Below, in pieces: positions 1 to 8,571 of a DNA stretch of 64,000 nt. This DNA comes from Bacillus sp. SB49. Lineage in GTDB: Bacteria > Bacillota > Bacilli > Bacillales > Halobacillaceae. Numbering within the stretch: position 1 is the first letter of the stretch; every line of letters starts with the position of its first letter. The DNA is taken from the NCBI RefSeq assembly GCF_000469135.2, contig NZ_CP048117.1:2827501-2891500 (forward strand), written 5' to 3'. The notes beneath the pieces are model-generated. The model was not told where the DNA came from. It ran no database searches and was given only the letters and a program-made list of their open reading frames with translations. The translations under genes and the position numbers were made by a program.

Positions 1-1674
1 GATCCATAACGTAAATACAAGAATAATTGCCCCGAAGGTGAAGAGCATCCAATCACTGCTTTCCGCCCACGGTGCCCATTCCATGAAAACCTGGGTGATC
101 ATGGCCCATAATGTCATAAACATAAGGAATACCATAGGAATGATCGTCGGCAGGTAATTTCTCCCCTGCCTCTTCAGCCAGATGGATACAAGGAGAAGAC
201 TGATGCCTGCAAGCAGCTGATTGGATGTACCGAACAACGGCCAAAGCAGGTAACCACCAGATCCAAACCCTTTTGGTCCTTGCGGAATTAATGTGAGAGC
301 CGCACTGGACACGACGGCAAGCGTTGTCGCTGCATGTGTCTTTGTAAGCGGGGTAACATTATATTCCGACCCAAGCTCTGCAATAATGTATCGCATCAGA
401 CGGACGGATGAATCCAGCGTTGTCGCCGCAAAGCTTACAACAATGACAGATACGATCGTAGAAGCGACAGAAGCGGGAATACCTAGTCCCGACGCCAGCT
501 GGCCGGCACCTTGAATAAATACACCGAGGCCTGCATTGCTCGCTTCGGCAAACCCACTGTACGTTGCTGTGAATTCTCCCCTGGTCGGGAAGAATGTGAT
601 AACTGCGATAATAGCGACAAGAGCGAGTGCACCTTCACCAACCGATCCCAGATACCCGACAAATCGTGCATCTTTTTCATTATTCAACTGTTTGGAAGAG
701 GTCCCTGAGGATACAAGTCCATGGAAACCGGAAATCGCTCCACAGGCGATCGTGATGAATAATAGTGGAAACCAGGAAGTGTCCGCAGCACCATTGGTCA
801 CAGGAGCCGTAATTTCAGGGTTGGTGAACAAAAGGCCGAGATAAAGCAGACCTAGCCCGACAATAAGTTGGTGGGAATTAATATAATCCCTCGGCTGCAA
901 TAGTTTCCATACAGGCAAAGTGGATGCAATGTACACATAAACCATCAGAACAACAATCCAGACAAAGAAGGACATGGATGTTGCATTCAAACCGAAAATT
1001 GTTTCTGCACCTTCTCCTCCAAAATAGCGGACGAGATCAATTTGCAGAGCAGGAACGTAGCTGGCTACGATTGCAGAAAGATACATGACAGCAAGAGCGA
1101 CGACGGATGGAAGCAGCATATTTCCCTGTCTTTTATACACGTGATAACCGATCCATACTGCTAACGGGATTTGAATAAATACGGACAGGACACTGGCAGG
1201 AAAAGAAATGAAAAGGTTGGCGATTACCCAGGCGAAGACAGCGTTAACCATCAACACCAACAATAAGATGATGAATAGGAATAAGACCTTTGCCCGCTGA
1301 CCGATCAACTTGCTGGCAAGTGTGCCGATTGACTGGCCTTTGTTCCGCACGGATAGAACAAGCGTACCGAAGTCATGTACGCCGGCCGCGAAAACGGTAC
1401 CGAGAAGCACCCATAACACTGCTGGAAGCCATCCCCAGTAAACAGCGATTGCTGGTCCTACGATTGGCGCTGCGCCTGCTACGGAAGTGAAGTGATGCCC
1501 CCATAAGATAAACTTATTGGTTGGGACGAAATCGACACCATCTTTATATTGATGGGCAGGCGTTACATAGTTTGGATCCAACCTGTAAATTTTGTCTGCT
1601 ATGAATCTCGAATAATAGCGATAACCCAGAAAAAACACGAAGCTGCCTACAACCGCAAGCCAAATACCACTCAC
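1..1674 (-). CDS. cstA: carbon starvation protein CstA family transporter (3' part outside window)
   Basis: The reading frame runs from a GTG start at 1674 to the window edge without a stop (558 codons visible). The translation begins VSGIWLAVVGSFVFF, continues through many hydrophobic segments, and contains family hallmarks such as GHHFTSVAGAAPIVGPA near residue 65 and later DSSVRLMRYI. CstA proteins are polytopic inner-membrane transporters linked to peptide and pyruvate uptake during carbon limitation. The start is chosen because AGGAGG lies six bases upstream. The C-terminal part is missing only because the window ends. A cre-like box at 1692-1705 fits catabolite repression. The function is assigned by family resemblance; the substrate is inferred. 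Confidence 0.9.
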   Translation of the reverse strand, partial: MSGIWLAVVGSFVFFLGYRYYSRFIADKIYRLDPNYVTPAHQYKDGVDFVPTNKFILWGHHFTSVAGAAPIVGPAIAVYWGWLPAVLWVLLGTVFAAGVHDFGTLVLSVRNKGQSIGTLASKLIGQRAKVLFLFIILLLVLMVNAVFAWVIANLFISFPASVLSVFIQIPLAVWIGYHVYKRQGNMLLPSVVALAVMYLSAIVASYVPALQIDLVRYFGGEGAETIFGLNATSMSFFVWIVVLMVYVYIASTLPVWKLLQPRDYINSHQLIVGLGLLYLGLLFTNPEITAPVTNGAADTSWFPLLFITIACGAISGFHGLVSSGTSSKQLNNEKDARFVGYLGSVGEGALALVAIIAVITFFPTRGEFTATYSGFAEASNAGLGVFIQGAGQLASGLGIPASVASTIVSVIVVSFAATTLDSSVRLMRYIIAELGSEYNVTPLTKTHAATTLAVVSSAALTLIPQGPKGFGSGGYLLWPLFGTSNQLLAGISLLLVSIWLKRQGRNYLPTIIPMVFLMFMTLWAMITQVFMEWAPWAESSDWMLFTFGAIILVFTLWI

Positions 1675-1691
1675 ACAATCCCTCCTCTTAA

Positions 1692-1705
1692 TGTACGCGC
1701 TTTCA
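1692..1705 (-). promoter_or_regulatory. cre-like CcpA site before cstA
   Basis: On the minus strand the 14-mer TGAAAGCGCGTACA matches the cre consensus TGWNANCGNTNWCA at all but one position. It lies between a TATAAT-like hexamer and the cstA ribosome binding site, a place where bound CcpA would block transcription. Catabolite control of cstA is known in Bacillus; binding here is inferred. Confidence 0.55.
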
Positions 1706-1921
1706 TTATAGTTGGTATTATACACCAGAAACAGGTAATACCCCAATAAATTTACAGATAAATCAGATAACAAAAGGATTTTCGACGACTTGGGAAAGTA
1801 TGTGTCAAAAAATGCATGTTACCCCCTCTTTTTCCCTGCCACTATCCCAACACCTATTTGAGAGGGTTTTTCCTGATTCTTTCGAATTACTTATATATAT
1901 CTTATCAAGGAGGAATGTTTC

Positions 1922-3133
1922 ATGAAGTTGAAAAAGTTTAAGAAATTAGCAACCTTATCCCTGGCTGCAAGTCTTGCACTGATTCCGACAACAGGACAAG
2001 TCTTCGCCGATCAGACGCCGGAACCATTGAAGAAAGAAATGAAGGTACAGACAGATGTCCAAAAAGGGGACTACGTTAAAGGAGAAGTCGTCGTTAAATT
2101 CAAAGAAGGGAAAACGTTGAGCAGCAAACAGCTTCAAGCCTTCGGTGCAGAAAAAGCGAAGGAAGAAAAAAAGGTCGTTGATTCAAATGTGAAAGTTCTC
2201 GAAGTCGGCAACGTGGATGCAGTCGTAAAAGCCTTGAACAATAACCCGAATGTCGAATACGCAGAACCTAACTACATATTCGATGTCACATGGACGCCGA
2301 ATGACACCTACTACTCCGGCTATCAATATGGACCTCAGAACACGAACACCGAAGCCGCTTGGGATATCACCCGGGGGAGCAGTAACCAGGAAATTGCCAT
2401 CGTAGACTCCGGAGTAGACTATAACCATCCTGATCTAAAAAACAAAACGATAAAGGGCTATGATTTCGTTGATAATGACTATGATCCGATGGACTTGAAT
2501 AATCACGGTACTCACGTAGCAGGGACAGCTGCAGCACAGACGAACAACGGAAGCGGTGTCGCAGGAATGGCTCCCAATACTAAAATCCTTGCCGTCCGCG
2601 CCTTAGATGCCAATGGCAGCGGCTCATTGAACAATATCGCCAACGCCATCCGCTATTCTGCTGATCAAGGGGCAGAAGTCATTAACCTTTCCCTCGGATG
2701 TAATTGTGATACCCAAACACTCGAAGACGCTGTGAATTATGCATGGAATAAAGGCTCTGTCATTATCGCTGCTGCTGGAAACGACGGAGTAAGAACGACG
2801 TTCGAGCCGGCATCCTATGATAATGTGATCGCGGTCGGAGCTGTCGACCGATATAATCGTAAAGCCTCCTTTTCAAACTATGGAACATGGGTGGACGTCA
2901 CCGCTCCTGGTGTAGACATTGCATCCACCGTTCCTAATGGAGGGTACGCCTACCTTTCCGGAACGTCCATGGCTTCGCCACACGTTGCCGGACTTGCAGG
3001 ACTCCTTGCTTCTCAAGGACGTTCAAACAGCAATATACGGGCAGCAATCGAACAAACAGCGGATCCGATCAGCGGGACAGGTTCTTACTTCCAGCACGGG
3101 TTGATCAACTCTTATAACGCCGTAAACTATTAA
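1922..3133 (+). CDS. secreted subtilisin-like serine protease, thermitase type
   Basis: This 403-residue preproprotein has a Sec signal peptide (positive MKLKKFKK, hydrophobic stretch, likely cleavage after VFA near residue 29), an I9-type propeptide at about 50-120, and an S8 catalytic domain from about 125. The triad is visible: Asp162 in VDSG, His195 in NHGTHVAGT, Ser349 in GTSMASPHVAG, with oxyanion Asn277 in AAGND. The entry to the catalytic domain (WTPNDTYY, then QYGPQ) resembles thermitase more than subtilisin BPN'. AAGGAGGAATGTTTC before the ATG is a strong ribosome binding site. It probably works outside the cell as a general protease feeding peptide uptake. It is monocistronic, with a terminator directly after it. 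Confidence 0.93.
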   Translation: MKLKKFKKLATLSLAASLALIPTTGQVFADQTPEPLKKEMKVQTDVQKGDYVKGEVVVKFKEGKTLSSKQLQAFGAEKAKEEKKVVDSNVKVLEVGNVDAVVKALNNNPNVEYAEPNYIFDVTWTPNDTYYSGYQYGPQNTNTEAAWDITRGSSNQEIAIVDSGVDYNHPDLKNKTIKGYDFVDNDYDPMDLNNHGTHVAGTAAAQTNNGSGVAGMAPNTKILAVRALDANGSGSLNNIANAIRYSADQGAEVINLSLGCNCDTQTLEDAVNYAWNKGSVIIAAAGNDGVRTTFEPASYDNVIAVGAVDRYNRKASFSNYGTWVDVTAPGVDIASTVPNGGYAYLSGTSMASPHVAGLAGLLASQGRSNSNIRAAIEQTADPISGTGSYFQHGLINSYNAVNY

Positions 3134-3158
3134 ACGGATTCTTAACAGCCTCCGAAGG

Positions 3159-3186
3159 GCCTCAAGGAAACTTGAGGCTCTTTTTA
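3159..3186 (+). terminator. Rho-independent terminator of the thermitase-like protease gene
   Basis: GCCTCAAG and CTTGAGGC form an 8-bp stem around a GAAA loop, followed by a run of T residues. It lies 26 bases after the protease stop codon. Confidence 0.9.
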
Positions 3187-3226
3187 ATTTAGAGACGATT
3201 GTACAGTGGGTATCGACACTTATCTA

Positions 3227-3255
3227 TTGACGCCGACTTCTACCTCGGCTATATT
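3227..3255 (+). promoter_or_regulatory. sigma-A promoter of the riboswitch-controlled antiporter gene
   Basis: TTGACG (3227-3232) and TATATT (3250-3255) are separated by exactly 17 bases. Transcription would start near 3262, just upstream of the GGGGAGTAGC riboswitch core. Confidence 0.8.
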
Positions 3256-3261
3256 AGAATC

Positions 3262-3390
3262 AACAAGGGGAGTAGCGGCCGTATAATACGGATTGTTGGA
3301 TCGTCATTCCAGTGCTGCGGCACTCGGTCCATCAAACTATCAACTAGTACGCAAGACCTTGGCCATCAGGGCCGAGGTCTGTTTTTTTGT
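3262..3390 (+). ncRNA. yybP-ykoY family (Mn2+) riboswitch leader
   Basis: The leader carries the family signature AAGGGGAGTAGC (core at 3267-3276) followed by the TCGTCA element at 3301-3306, and ends in a strong terminator hairpin at 3354-3388. This class senses Mn2+ and often sits before cation exporters and CaCA-family antiporters, which is exactly the gene that follows. The layout (consensus promoter, aptamer, terminator, then ribosome binding site) is that of a transcriptional ON switch. The class is recognised from remembered conserved motifs, not from a covariance search. Confidence 0.82.
3354..3388 (+). terminator. expression-platform terminator of the yybP-ykoY leader
   Basis: AGACCTTGGCC (3354-3364) pairs with GGCCGAGGTCT (3370-3380) around a 5-base loop, followed by seven T residues. 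It lies between promoter and coding region, so it acts as the regulated terminator rather than a gene end. Confidence 0.88.
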
Positions 3391-3428
3391 GATCAAGGCT
3401 CTGAAAGTTATCAAAAGGAGGATTTACT

Positions 3429-4400
3429 TTGGTATTTTTCTTATTTGCCTTATCCGCTGTGATTGTCGTGTATGCGGCAGTCCAATTAAACCGTTTCGGA
3501 GATGTGATCAGTCGAAAGTCTTCGCTCAGCGGTGCTGTTGTCGGTACTTTTCTTATAGCAGGAGCAACATCCCTGCCTGAGCTGACAACAAGCTTAACGG
3601 CCGTCTATATTGACAACCCCGACATCGCCGTCGGAAACATGCTTGGAAGTAATACGTTCAATCTATTAATCCTTGCTGTCGTCGATATGATTTACCGGAG
3701 AAAAAGAATGTTTAACACCATCAATCAGAAGCAGCACCTGCCTTCTGCCATTGCAGGAATCGTTCTCACAATGGTTGTCGTTCTGTCCCTTATTCTTCCG
3801 TTTCAAGCGTCACTTCTCCATATTGGATGGGAAATGTTCGTCCTCGTTGCCCTCTATGTGGTTACGATGAAATTCTTCGGGAACTCCGAAGAGGAAGAAG
3901 AGGAGATGGACGAGGCTGCCGCCGCAGGCAAAGATTATACGCTTAAAGGGGCCAGTATCGGCTTCGGTGTTGCAGCCGTCGTTGTTTTTGCAGCAGGTAG
4001 TGCCTTGTCGATCTTTGGAGACCAGCTAGCCCAGCAGACAGGAATGAGTTCAAGCTTCGTAGGAAGTTTCCTCATAGCTGCTTCCACTTCGCTTCCTGAA
4101 TTGGTGACCGTCCTCGTTGCATTTCGAATGGCTAATTACGGGATGGCCGTGGGGTCAATCCTCGGGAGTAACCTGTTCAACTTACAGCTTCTTGCAGTAA
4201 CGGATGTTTTCTATACAAAAGGAGCAATTCTGACCGTTTTAAGCTCTTCTCACCTTCCGATTGCGCTGTTGAGCGTAGCCATGCTTTTGTTGACCGTTTT
4301 GACGATCGGACGCAAGCCGCGAACCAATAGTTTTTATTATGCAGCGCCATCGCTTTTAATAATTCTGATGTACTTCATTACTTCTTACAATCTATTTTGA
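3429..4400 (+). CDS. CaCA-family sodium/calcium (cation) antiporter, YrbG type
   Basis: A 323-residue membrane protein with two inverted repeats typical of Ca2+/cation antiporters. The alpha-repeats read GATSLPELTTS near residues 45-55 and ASTSLPELVTV near residue 220, each followed by a GN/GSNxFNL stretch (GNMLGSNTFNLL; GSILGSNLFNLQ). An acidic cytosolic loop (EEEEEEMDEA, about residue 155) separates the halves. The TTG start at 3429 is supported by AAAGGAGG eight bases upstream. It probably exports Ca2+ or Mn2+ in exchange for Na+ or H+. The upstream yybP-ykoY leader points to Mn2+ detoxification as the regulated role. Ion specificity cannot be read from the sequence. Confidence 0.88.
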   Translation: MVFFLFALSAVIVVYAAVQLNRFGDVISRKSSLSGAVVGTFLIAGATSLPELTTSLTAVYIDNPDIAVGNMLGSNTFNLLILAVVDMIYRRKRMFNTINQKQHLPSAIAGIVLTMVVVLSLILPFQASLLHIGWEMFVLVALYVVTMKFFGNSEEEEEEMDEAAAAGKDYTLKGASIGFGVAAVVVFAAGSALSIFGDQLAQQTGMSSSFVGSFLIAASTSLPELVTVLVAFRMANYGMAVGSILGSNLFNLQLLAVTDVFYTKGAILTVLSSSHLPIALLSVAMLLLTVLTIGRKPRTNSFYYAAPSLLIILMYFITSYNLF

Positions 4401-4406
4401 CCGCAG

Positions 4407-4434
4407 AAAAGACACAGTCTCCCTGTGTCTTTTC
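4407..4434 (+). terminator. terminator of the cation antiporter gene
   Basis: AAAAGACACAG pairs with CTGTGTCTTTT around a short loop seven bases after the stop codon. Confidence 0.85.
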
Positions 4435-4459
4435 TTACGTTCTAGAGAAAGAACAGAAA

Positions 4460-4499
4460 GGGAGAAATATCGGGCGGCAATACACCCGATACTTCTCCC
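4460..4499 (-). terminator. inverted repeat, probable terminator of the amino-acid ABC operon
   Basis: GGGAGAAATATCGGG (4460-4474) and CCCGATACTTCTCCC (4485-4499) form a 15-bp stem with one mismatch and a 10-base loop. It is just downstream of the leftward ATPase gene. The T run on that strand is short (CTTTCTG), so termination may be weak. Confidence 0.55.
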
Positions 4500-4524
4500 T
4501 ACTCTTACGCATGTTTTTGAAATG

Positions 4525-5247
4525 CTATAAAACTTTGCTTAAAAATTCCTGTGTCCTTGGGTTTTGAGGGTTGCTGAAAATATCTGCAGGCAGTCCCTCT
4601 TCCATGATGATACCTTCATCCATGAACAACACCCTATCTCCAACCTCCCTTGCGAATCCCATTTCATGAGTCACGACGACCATCGTCATCCCTTCTTTCG
4701 CAAGCTCCTTCATAACAGCAAGGACATCACCGACGAGTTCAGGATCGAGGGCCGATGTCGGCTCATCAAACAACATAATTTTCGGCTCCATAGCCAAAGA
4801 CCGGGCAATGGCTACCCGCTGCTTTTGTCCACCGGAAAGACTCTCCGGATAAACATTCGCCTTATCGGCCAAGCCGACTTTCTCCAGCAGGGGACGGGCA
4901 ATTGCCTCAGCCGCTGCTTTCTTCATCTTTTTCACTTTCATTGGACCGATCGTTATATTCTCAAGAACGGTCTTATGTGGAAATAAGTTAAAGTGTTGGA
5001 ATACCATCCCAACCCGTGATCGCACATCATTGATATTCACTTTAGAATCCGTAAGATTATCACCCTCAATATACACATCCCCCGACGTCACTTCTTCCAG
5101 GAGGTTCAAACAGCGAAGGAAGGTGCTTTTCCCCGATCCAGATGGTCCTATGACACATACGACCTCTTTTTCATCGATTTCTGTGTTAATTCCTTTCAGT
5201 ACTTCGTTGGAACCAAACGATTTATGTAAATCTTTCACAGTAATCAT
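4525..5247 (-). CDS. polar amino-acid ABC transporter ATP-binding protein (GlnQ type)
   Basis: A 240-residue ABC ATPase with Walker [13 protein letters not shown] near residue 36, Q-loop [11 protein letters not shown], signature [17 protein letters not shown], Walker [15 protein letters not shown], and switch His in [10 protein letters not shown]. It powers import of polar amino acids with the permease and binding protein upstream in the same operon. The start MITVKDL is chosen because its ATG overlaps the permease stop (TGATG); an upstream in-frame start would add 25 residues read from inside the permease gene and has no homology value. Which amino acid is moved is not visible. Confidence 0.93.
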   Translation of the reverse strand: MITVKDLHKSFGSNEVLKGINTEIDEKEVVCVIGPSGSGKSTFLRCLNLLEEVTSGDVYIEGDNLTDSKVNINDVRSRVGMVFQHFNLFPHKTVLENITIGPMKVKKMKKAAAEAIARPLLEKVGLADKANVYPESLSGGQKQRVAIARSLAMEPKIMLFDEPTSALDPELVGDVLAVMKELAKEGMTMVVVTHEMGFAREVGDRVLFMDEGIIMEEGLPADIFSNPQNPRTQEFLSKVL

Positions 5248-5903
5248 CAGACGTCCAGTCTCCTTTCCACTCTCCTTAAATAAACAGCTGTTGGTACAGT
5301 GATGATCAAGTACATCACACAAACCATCGTCAGTGCCTGAAACGGCTGAAAGGTCATTCCGTAGTATTGCTGCCCCATATACAACAGCTCCCCTACGGCT
5401 ATGACAGAGAATAAAGAAGTATCTTTCAGACTTATCACGAATTGGTTACCGAGAGGCGGAATCATTCGCCTGAAAGCTTGCGGCCAAATAATGTACCGCA
5501 TCGTTTGGTTTCTCGTCAGGCCGATGGAACGCCCCGCTTCTTCCTGTCCCTTATCAATGGAGTAAACGGCACCGCGGACGATTTCAGCAATATAAGCTCC
5601 TGCATTGATAGCGATCGCAATGATAGATGCAGTGATTTTATCGATGTTGATTCCTGTCAAATCAGATATCCCGAAATAAATGAATAATATCTGTGCAAGA
5701 ATCGGCGTCCCGCGAACGGCTTCGACGTAGACGGTAGCAATGCCATACACCAGTTTGTTCTTGGAAAGACGGGCAAAGCCGAAAACTGCGCCCAGGATAA
5801 AACCGAAAATCAGACCGACGAATGTTATGATCAATGTCCATACCAGACCTTCAAGCAGGAAAGGCATGACACGGTAATAATGGGATTCTGTTATAAACTC
5901 CAT
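5247..5903 (-). CDS. polar amino-acid ABC transporter permease (HisM/GlnP type)
   Basis: A 218-residue protein with about five membrane segments. The His/Glu/Gln/Arg permease signature appears as [20 protein letters not shown] (about residues 58-77), and the EAA loop as [21 protein letters not shown] (in two parts, about residues 141-161). It forms the membrane channel with the GlnQ-type ATPase; the two genes overlap by one base. The substrate-binding lipoprotein gene is 115 bases upstream. One permease gene suggests a homodimer. Confidence 0.92.
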   Translation of the reverse strand: MEFITESHYYRVMPFLLEGLVWTLIITFVGLIFGFILGAVFGFARLSKNKLVYGIATVYVEAVRGTPILAQILFIYFGISDLTGINIDKITASIIAIAINAGAYIAEIVRGAVYSIDKGQEEAGRSIGLTRNQTMRYIIWPQAFRRMIPPLGNQFVISLKDTSLFSVIAVGELLYMGQQYYGMTFQPFQALTMVCVMYLIITVPTAVYLRRVERRLDV

Positions 5904-6018
5904 ATGAGAGACCGCTCCTTAAGTTTTGTAATTCAGTCGATGCCGTACGTTAAAGAAAGCGTAACAAGCCGGCCACTTGTTACGCTCCTCTTGATCAGCT
6001 TGGTCATAATAGTGTCTG

Positions 6019-6807
6019 TTACTCTGATGATTCCGTTCCGTATTTACGCTCTCCGAACCACTCTTCATAAATGTCGTCATACGTTCCGTTGTCAATCAAC
6101 GTCTGGAGCGCTTCATTCACATCTTCTACAAGCTCGGAGTCCTTCGGAAAGGCTATCCCGTACTGCTCTCCCTGGAGAATATCTCCAGCGGTCTTCAAAT
6201 TCTCTGCATCGTTTGCCACATAATACTGTACGTTTGGCACATCGTACATGACGGCATCTAAACGACCGGATTCCAAATCCAAATACGCTTCAACAATGCC
6301 GGGGAACGTAACGAGCTCGGCATCCGGATGGTTCTCTTTCAGATATGTTTCACTGGTCGTACCGGAACGAGTTCCCACCTTTTTACCAGCAAGGTCATCC
6401 TCCGATTGGATTTCTTCGTTATCTCCATTGACTGCTATCATTAAGCCGGCATCATAGTATGGATCGGAGAAAGCAATCGATTCTTTACGCTCTTCCGTAA
6501 TTGTCATACCGGCAATACCAATATCATAGCGGCCGGACTGCATGCCCGCTACGACACCATCAAATTTCATGGATTCGATATCCACGTTGAAACCTGCTTC
6601 ATCTGCGACCGCTTTAATAAGATCGATATCGAAGCCTTCCATTTCGCCTGTCTCTTCATTCATAAACTCAAACGGAACGAAGTTGTTATCGGTAGCGACG
6701 GTGTACGTTTCACCAGAGTCGCCGGAAGCATCTTCATCCCCGCCACAAGCGGCAAGAATAGATACCATAGCAAAAATCGTAATTAATAAGACCCACTTCT
6801 TTTTCAT
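6019..6807 (-). CDS. polar amino-acid ABC transporter substrate-binding lipoprotein
   Basis: A 262-residue family 3 solute-binding protein. The N-terminus MKKKWVLLITIFAMVS leads to the lipobox LAAC, so Cys21 is probably lipidated and anchors the protein outside the membrane. Family 3 features include FVPFEFMNEETGEMEGFDIDL near residue 45, GIAGMTITEERK near 100, and GTRSGTT near 145. It delivers an amino acid such as glutamine, cystine or arginine to the permease and ATPase downstream. The many Asp and Glu residues are typical of secreted proteins from salt-tolerant bacilli. A 93-base gap after the gene, before the permease promoter-less start, shows no clear hairpin. Confidence 0.92.
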   Translation of the reverse strand: MKKKWVLLITIFAMVSILAACGGDEDASGDSGETYTVATDNNFVPFEFMNEETGEMEGFDIDLIKAVADEAGFNVDIESMKFDGVVAGMQSGRYDIGIAGMTITEERKESIAFSDPYYDAGLMIAVNGDNEEIQSEDDLAGKKVGTRSGTTSETYLKENHPDAELVTFPGIVEAYLDLESGRLDAVMYDVPNVQYYVANDAENLKTAGDILQGEQYGIAFPKDSELVEDVNEALQTLIDNGTYDDIYEEWFGERKYGTESSE

Positions 6808-7072
6808 TTTTTCTCCCCCTTATGAAAGATCGCTTCCCCATTATCTCAAATATAAATAATAATTAAAATTTTCTGAATTATTTGTTTTCAGCCTTATTAT
6901 TGGATATTCACCGGATTAAGATGTCAGGAAGACATTTTTCTCATATTTACGACTTTTTCATCGGATTTTCTCGTTATTAAACTAAAAAAAGCCCAAAAAA
7001 GTCGTTTAAAGATTTTACCAAAGGGTAGTGGGGAATATTGGACTTTTAATTTCTAATAGAGGAAGGGTAATC

Positions 7073-7930
7073 ATGCCTAACGAGTACAAGTTGGATACGA
7101 CAGATTTCCAGTCCTTAAGGACCGCTTCCAGGAAAATGTTCCATATAATCAGCGAACATCTGGATGTCCAAACTGCCTATATTGCTAAAAAAGATGATAC
7201 AACCATGACTGTGCTTAGTTCTTATAACAGAGATGAAGGTATCATCAACGAGGGATATACGGTGGATTACGGAGGTACATACTGTCGGTTTATATTAAAC
7301 AGCCGCAATAAAACAATGACCACAGAGAATTTGATGCAGGAAGCACGGACGAAAGACTTAGAAGTTACGGGAGAGCTGCGGAAAAGAGGGTTTCTCGGCG
7401 TGGAGCTTACGGATGTTGATGGCAACACGTTCGGTACCCTTTGTGTAATGGATTCCGAGGAAAAGGTATTTGAGCAGGAAGACATTCGTTTCCTGAAATC
7501 TATCGCTGACGTTCTCTCCCATATAATCGAATTGGATCAAACGCAGTATAATATGGCTTTGCTAAATGTCCCGATCATACCGATTACAAAGGGTGTATCG
7601 ATTTTGACTATCCAAGGAATTATTGATGAACGACGGGCGAAAAAGATTATGGACACTACCCTTCGATACGGGGCGGAGAAGGACATTGATTATTTCATCA
7701 TTGATTTGTCCGGGCTGGTCATTTTGGATGATCTTTTCCCGGACGTGCTGGCGAAGCTCGTTCATTCCCTGGAATTAATGGGAATTGAAGCACTAATGAC
7801 AGGTATTACCCCGGCGATCGCCCAGCGCGAAGTGGAAAATGTAAAGTTCAACAAACTAAAAGCGAGAACCGTTGTTAATTTGGAAGCAGCTCTCTCGTCT
7901 ATCGGATTTTCTTTAGTAGAGAAACAATAA
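7073..7930 (+). CDS. GAF-STAS protein, RsbR-like
   Basis: A 285-residue soluble protein. Residues about 15-165 form a GAF-type sensor domain (YNRDEGIINEGYTVDYGGTYC, split here, and FGTLCVMDSEE), and about 170-280 form a STAS domain. The STAS part resembles RsbR stressosome proteins: FIIDLSGLVILDD, then LMGIEALMTGITPAIAQ. In RsbR the segment reads VDT with a phosphorylated Thr; here that position is Asp (LDD), while the second conserved Thr in MTGI is kept. The ATG at 7073 is preferred because GGAAGG precedes it; an in-frame GTG at 7028 lacks such a site. No RsbS, RsbT or sigma-B gene is nearby. The role in stress sensing is inferred from domains. Confidence 0.8.
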   Translation: MPNEYKLDTTDFQSLRTASRKMFHIISEHLDVQTAYIAKKDDTTMTVLSSYNRDEGIINEGYTVDYGGTYCRFILNSRNKTMTTENLMQEARTKDLEVTGELRKRGFLGVELTDVDGNTFGTLCVMDSEEKVFEQEDIRFLKSIADVLSHIIELDQTQYNMALLNVPIIPITKGVSILTIQGIIDERRAKKIMDTTLRYGAEKDIDYFIIDLSGLVILDDLFPDVLAKLVHSLELMGIEALMTGITPAIAQREVENVKFNKLKARTVVNLEAALSSIGFSLVEKQ

Positions 7931-7956
7931 AACCTCGTCACTGGACGAGGTTTTTC
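7930..7956 (+). terminator. terminator after the GAF-STAS gene, bidirectional
   Basis: AACCTCGTC and GACGAGGTT pair around ACTG, followed by TTTTTCTTTT. The convergent PepSY gene ends just beyond and can use the other strand. Confidence 0.88.
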
Positions 7957-7962
7957 TTTTTA

Positions 7963-8481
7963 TTATTTCTTTTCCTTTTCATATTCAATGACTTCTCCTG
8001 TTTGTCCATCCACCGTAACATCGTATTCGTGGGTATCATCGACAAGCTCGAATTCAAAGTGGCCGTCATCAACCTCTGATTCTGTAATGGTCCCGCCGGT
8101 TTCCTGTTCTGCAGTCTTTTCAGCAGTCGCTTGGTCCACCTTCAAATCAGCTGCTGATACTTGATCAGAATCACTGTCCGAATCCTCACGATCCACTTCC
8201 AACACTTCTCCGGATTCTGCGTGAATGTCTACGTCCATTTCCTGGCCGTCTTTGGTCATTCCTTTCACTTCATACTTCTGTACACCGTCGTCTACATCTT
8301 TTTCTACTTTAGTGATTTCCAAACCTTCCACTTCTTTAACCGCCGTATCTTCTGCCTGTTTCTGGGATACTTTGACGTTCTTATCAGACCATTGACCATC
8401 GTTACTTACCGCACTGACACCGAATGCACCGCCCAGAATCATTACTCCTGCCACTCCAGCAATCATCCATGTTTTCTTCAT
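7963..8481 (-). CDS. exported protein with two PepSY domains (YkoI/YkoJ-like)
   Basis: A 172-residue protein with an N-terminal export or anchor segment (MKKTWMIAGVAGVMILGGAFGVSA) and two PepSY-type modules at about 40-85 and 110-170. Both end in the typical TGEV or SGEV turn (HAESGEVLEV and DGQTGEVIEY). It is very acidic, with a DSDSDSD linker between the domains. PepSY domains are found in membrane or secreted proteins and are thought to modulate proteases or metal and redox partners. It is the last gene of a regulator-kinase-PepSY-PepSY group like ykoGHIJ in B. subtilis. Confidence 0.78.
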   Translation of the reverse strand: MKKTWMIAGVAGVMILGGAFGVSAVSNDGQWSDKNVKVSQKQAEDTAVKEVEGLEITKVEKDVDDGVQKYEVKGMTKDGQEMDVDIHAESGEVLEVDREDSDSDSDQVSAADLKVDQATAEKTAEQETGGTITESEVDDGHFEFELVDDTHEYDVTVDGQTGEVIEYEKEKK

Positions 8482-8571
8482 TTTGTTTCCTCCTTTGTTT
8501 TATCTACTTACACTATATCCAGGCAAGATGAGAACAAATGGAGTATAAAATGAGAATTTCATGAGAACCGA

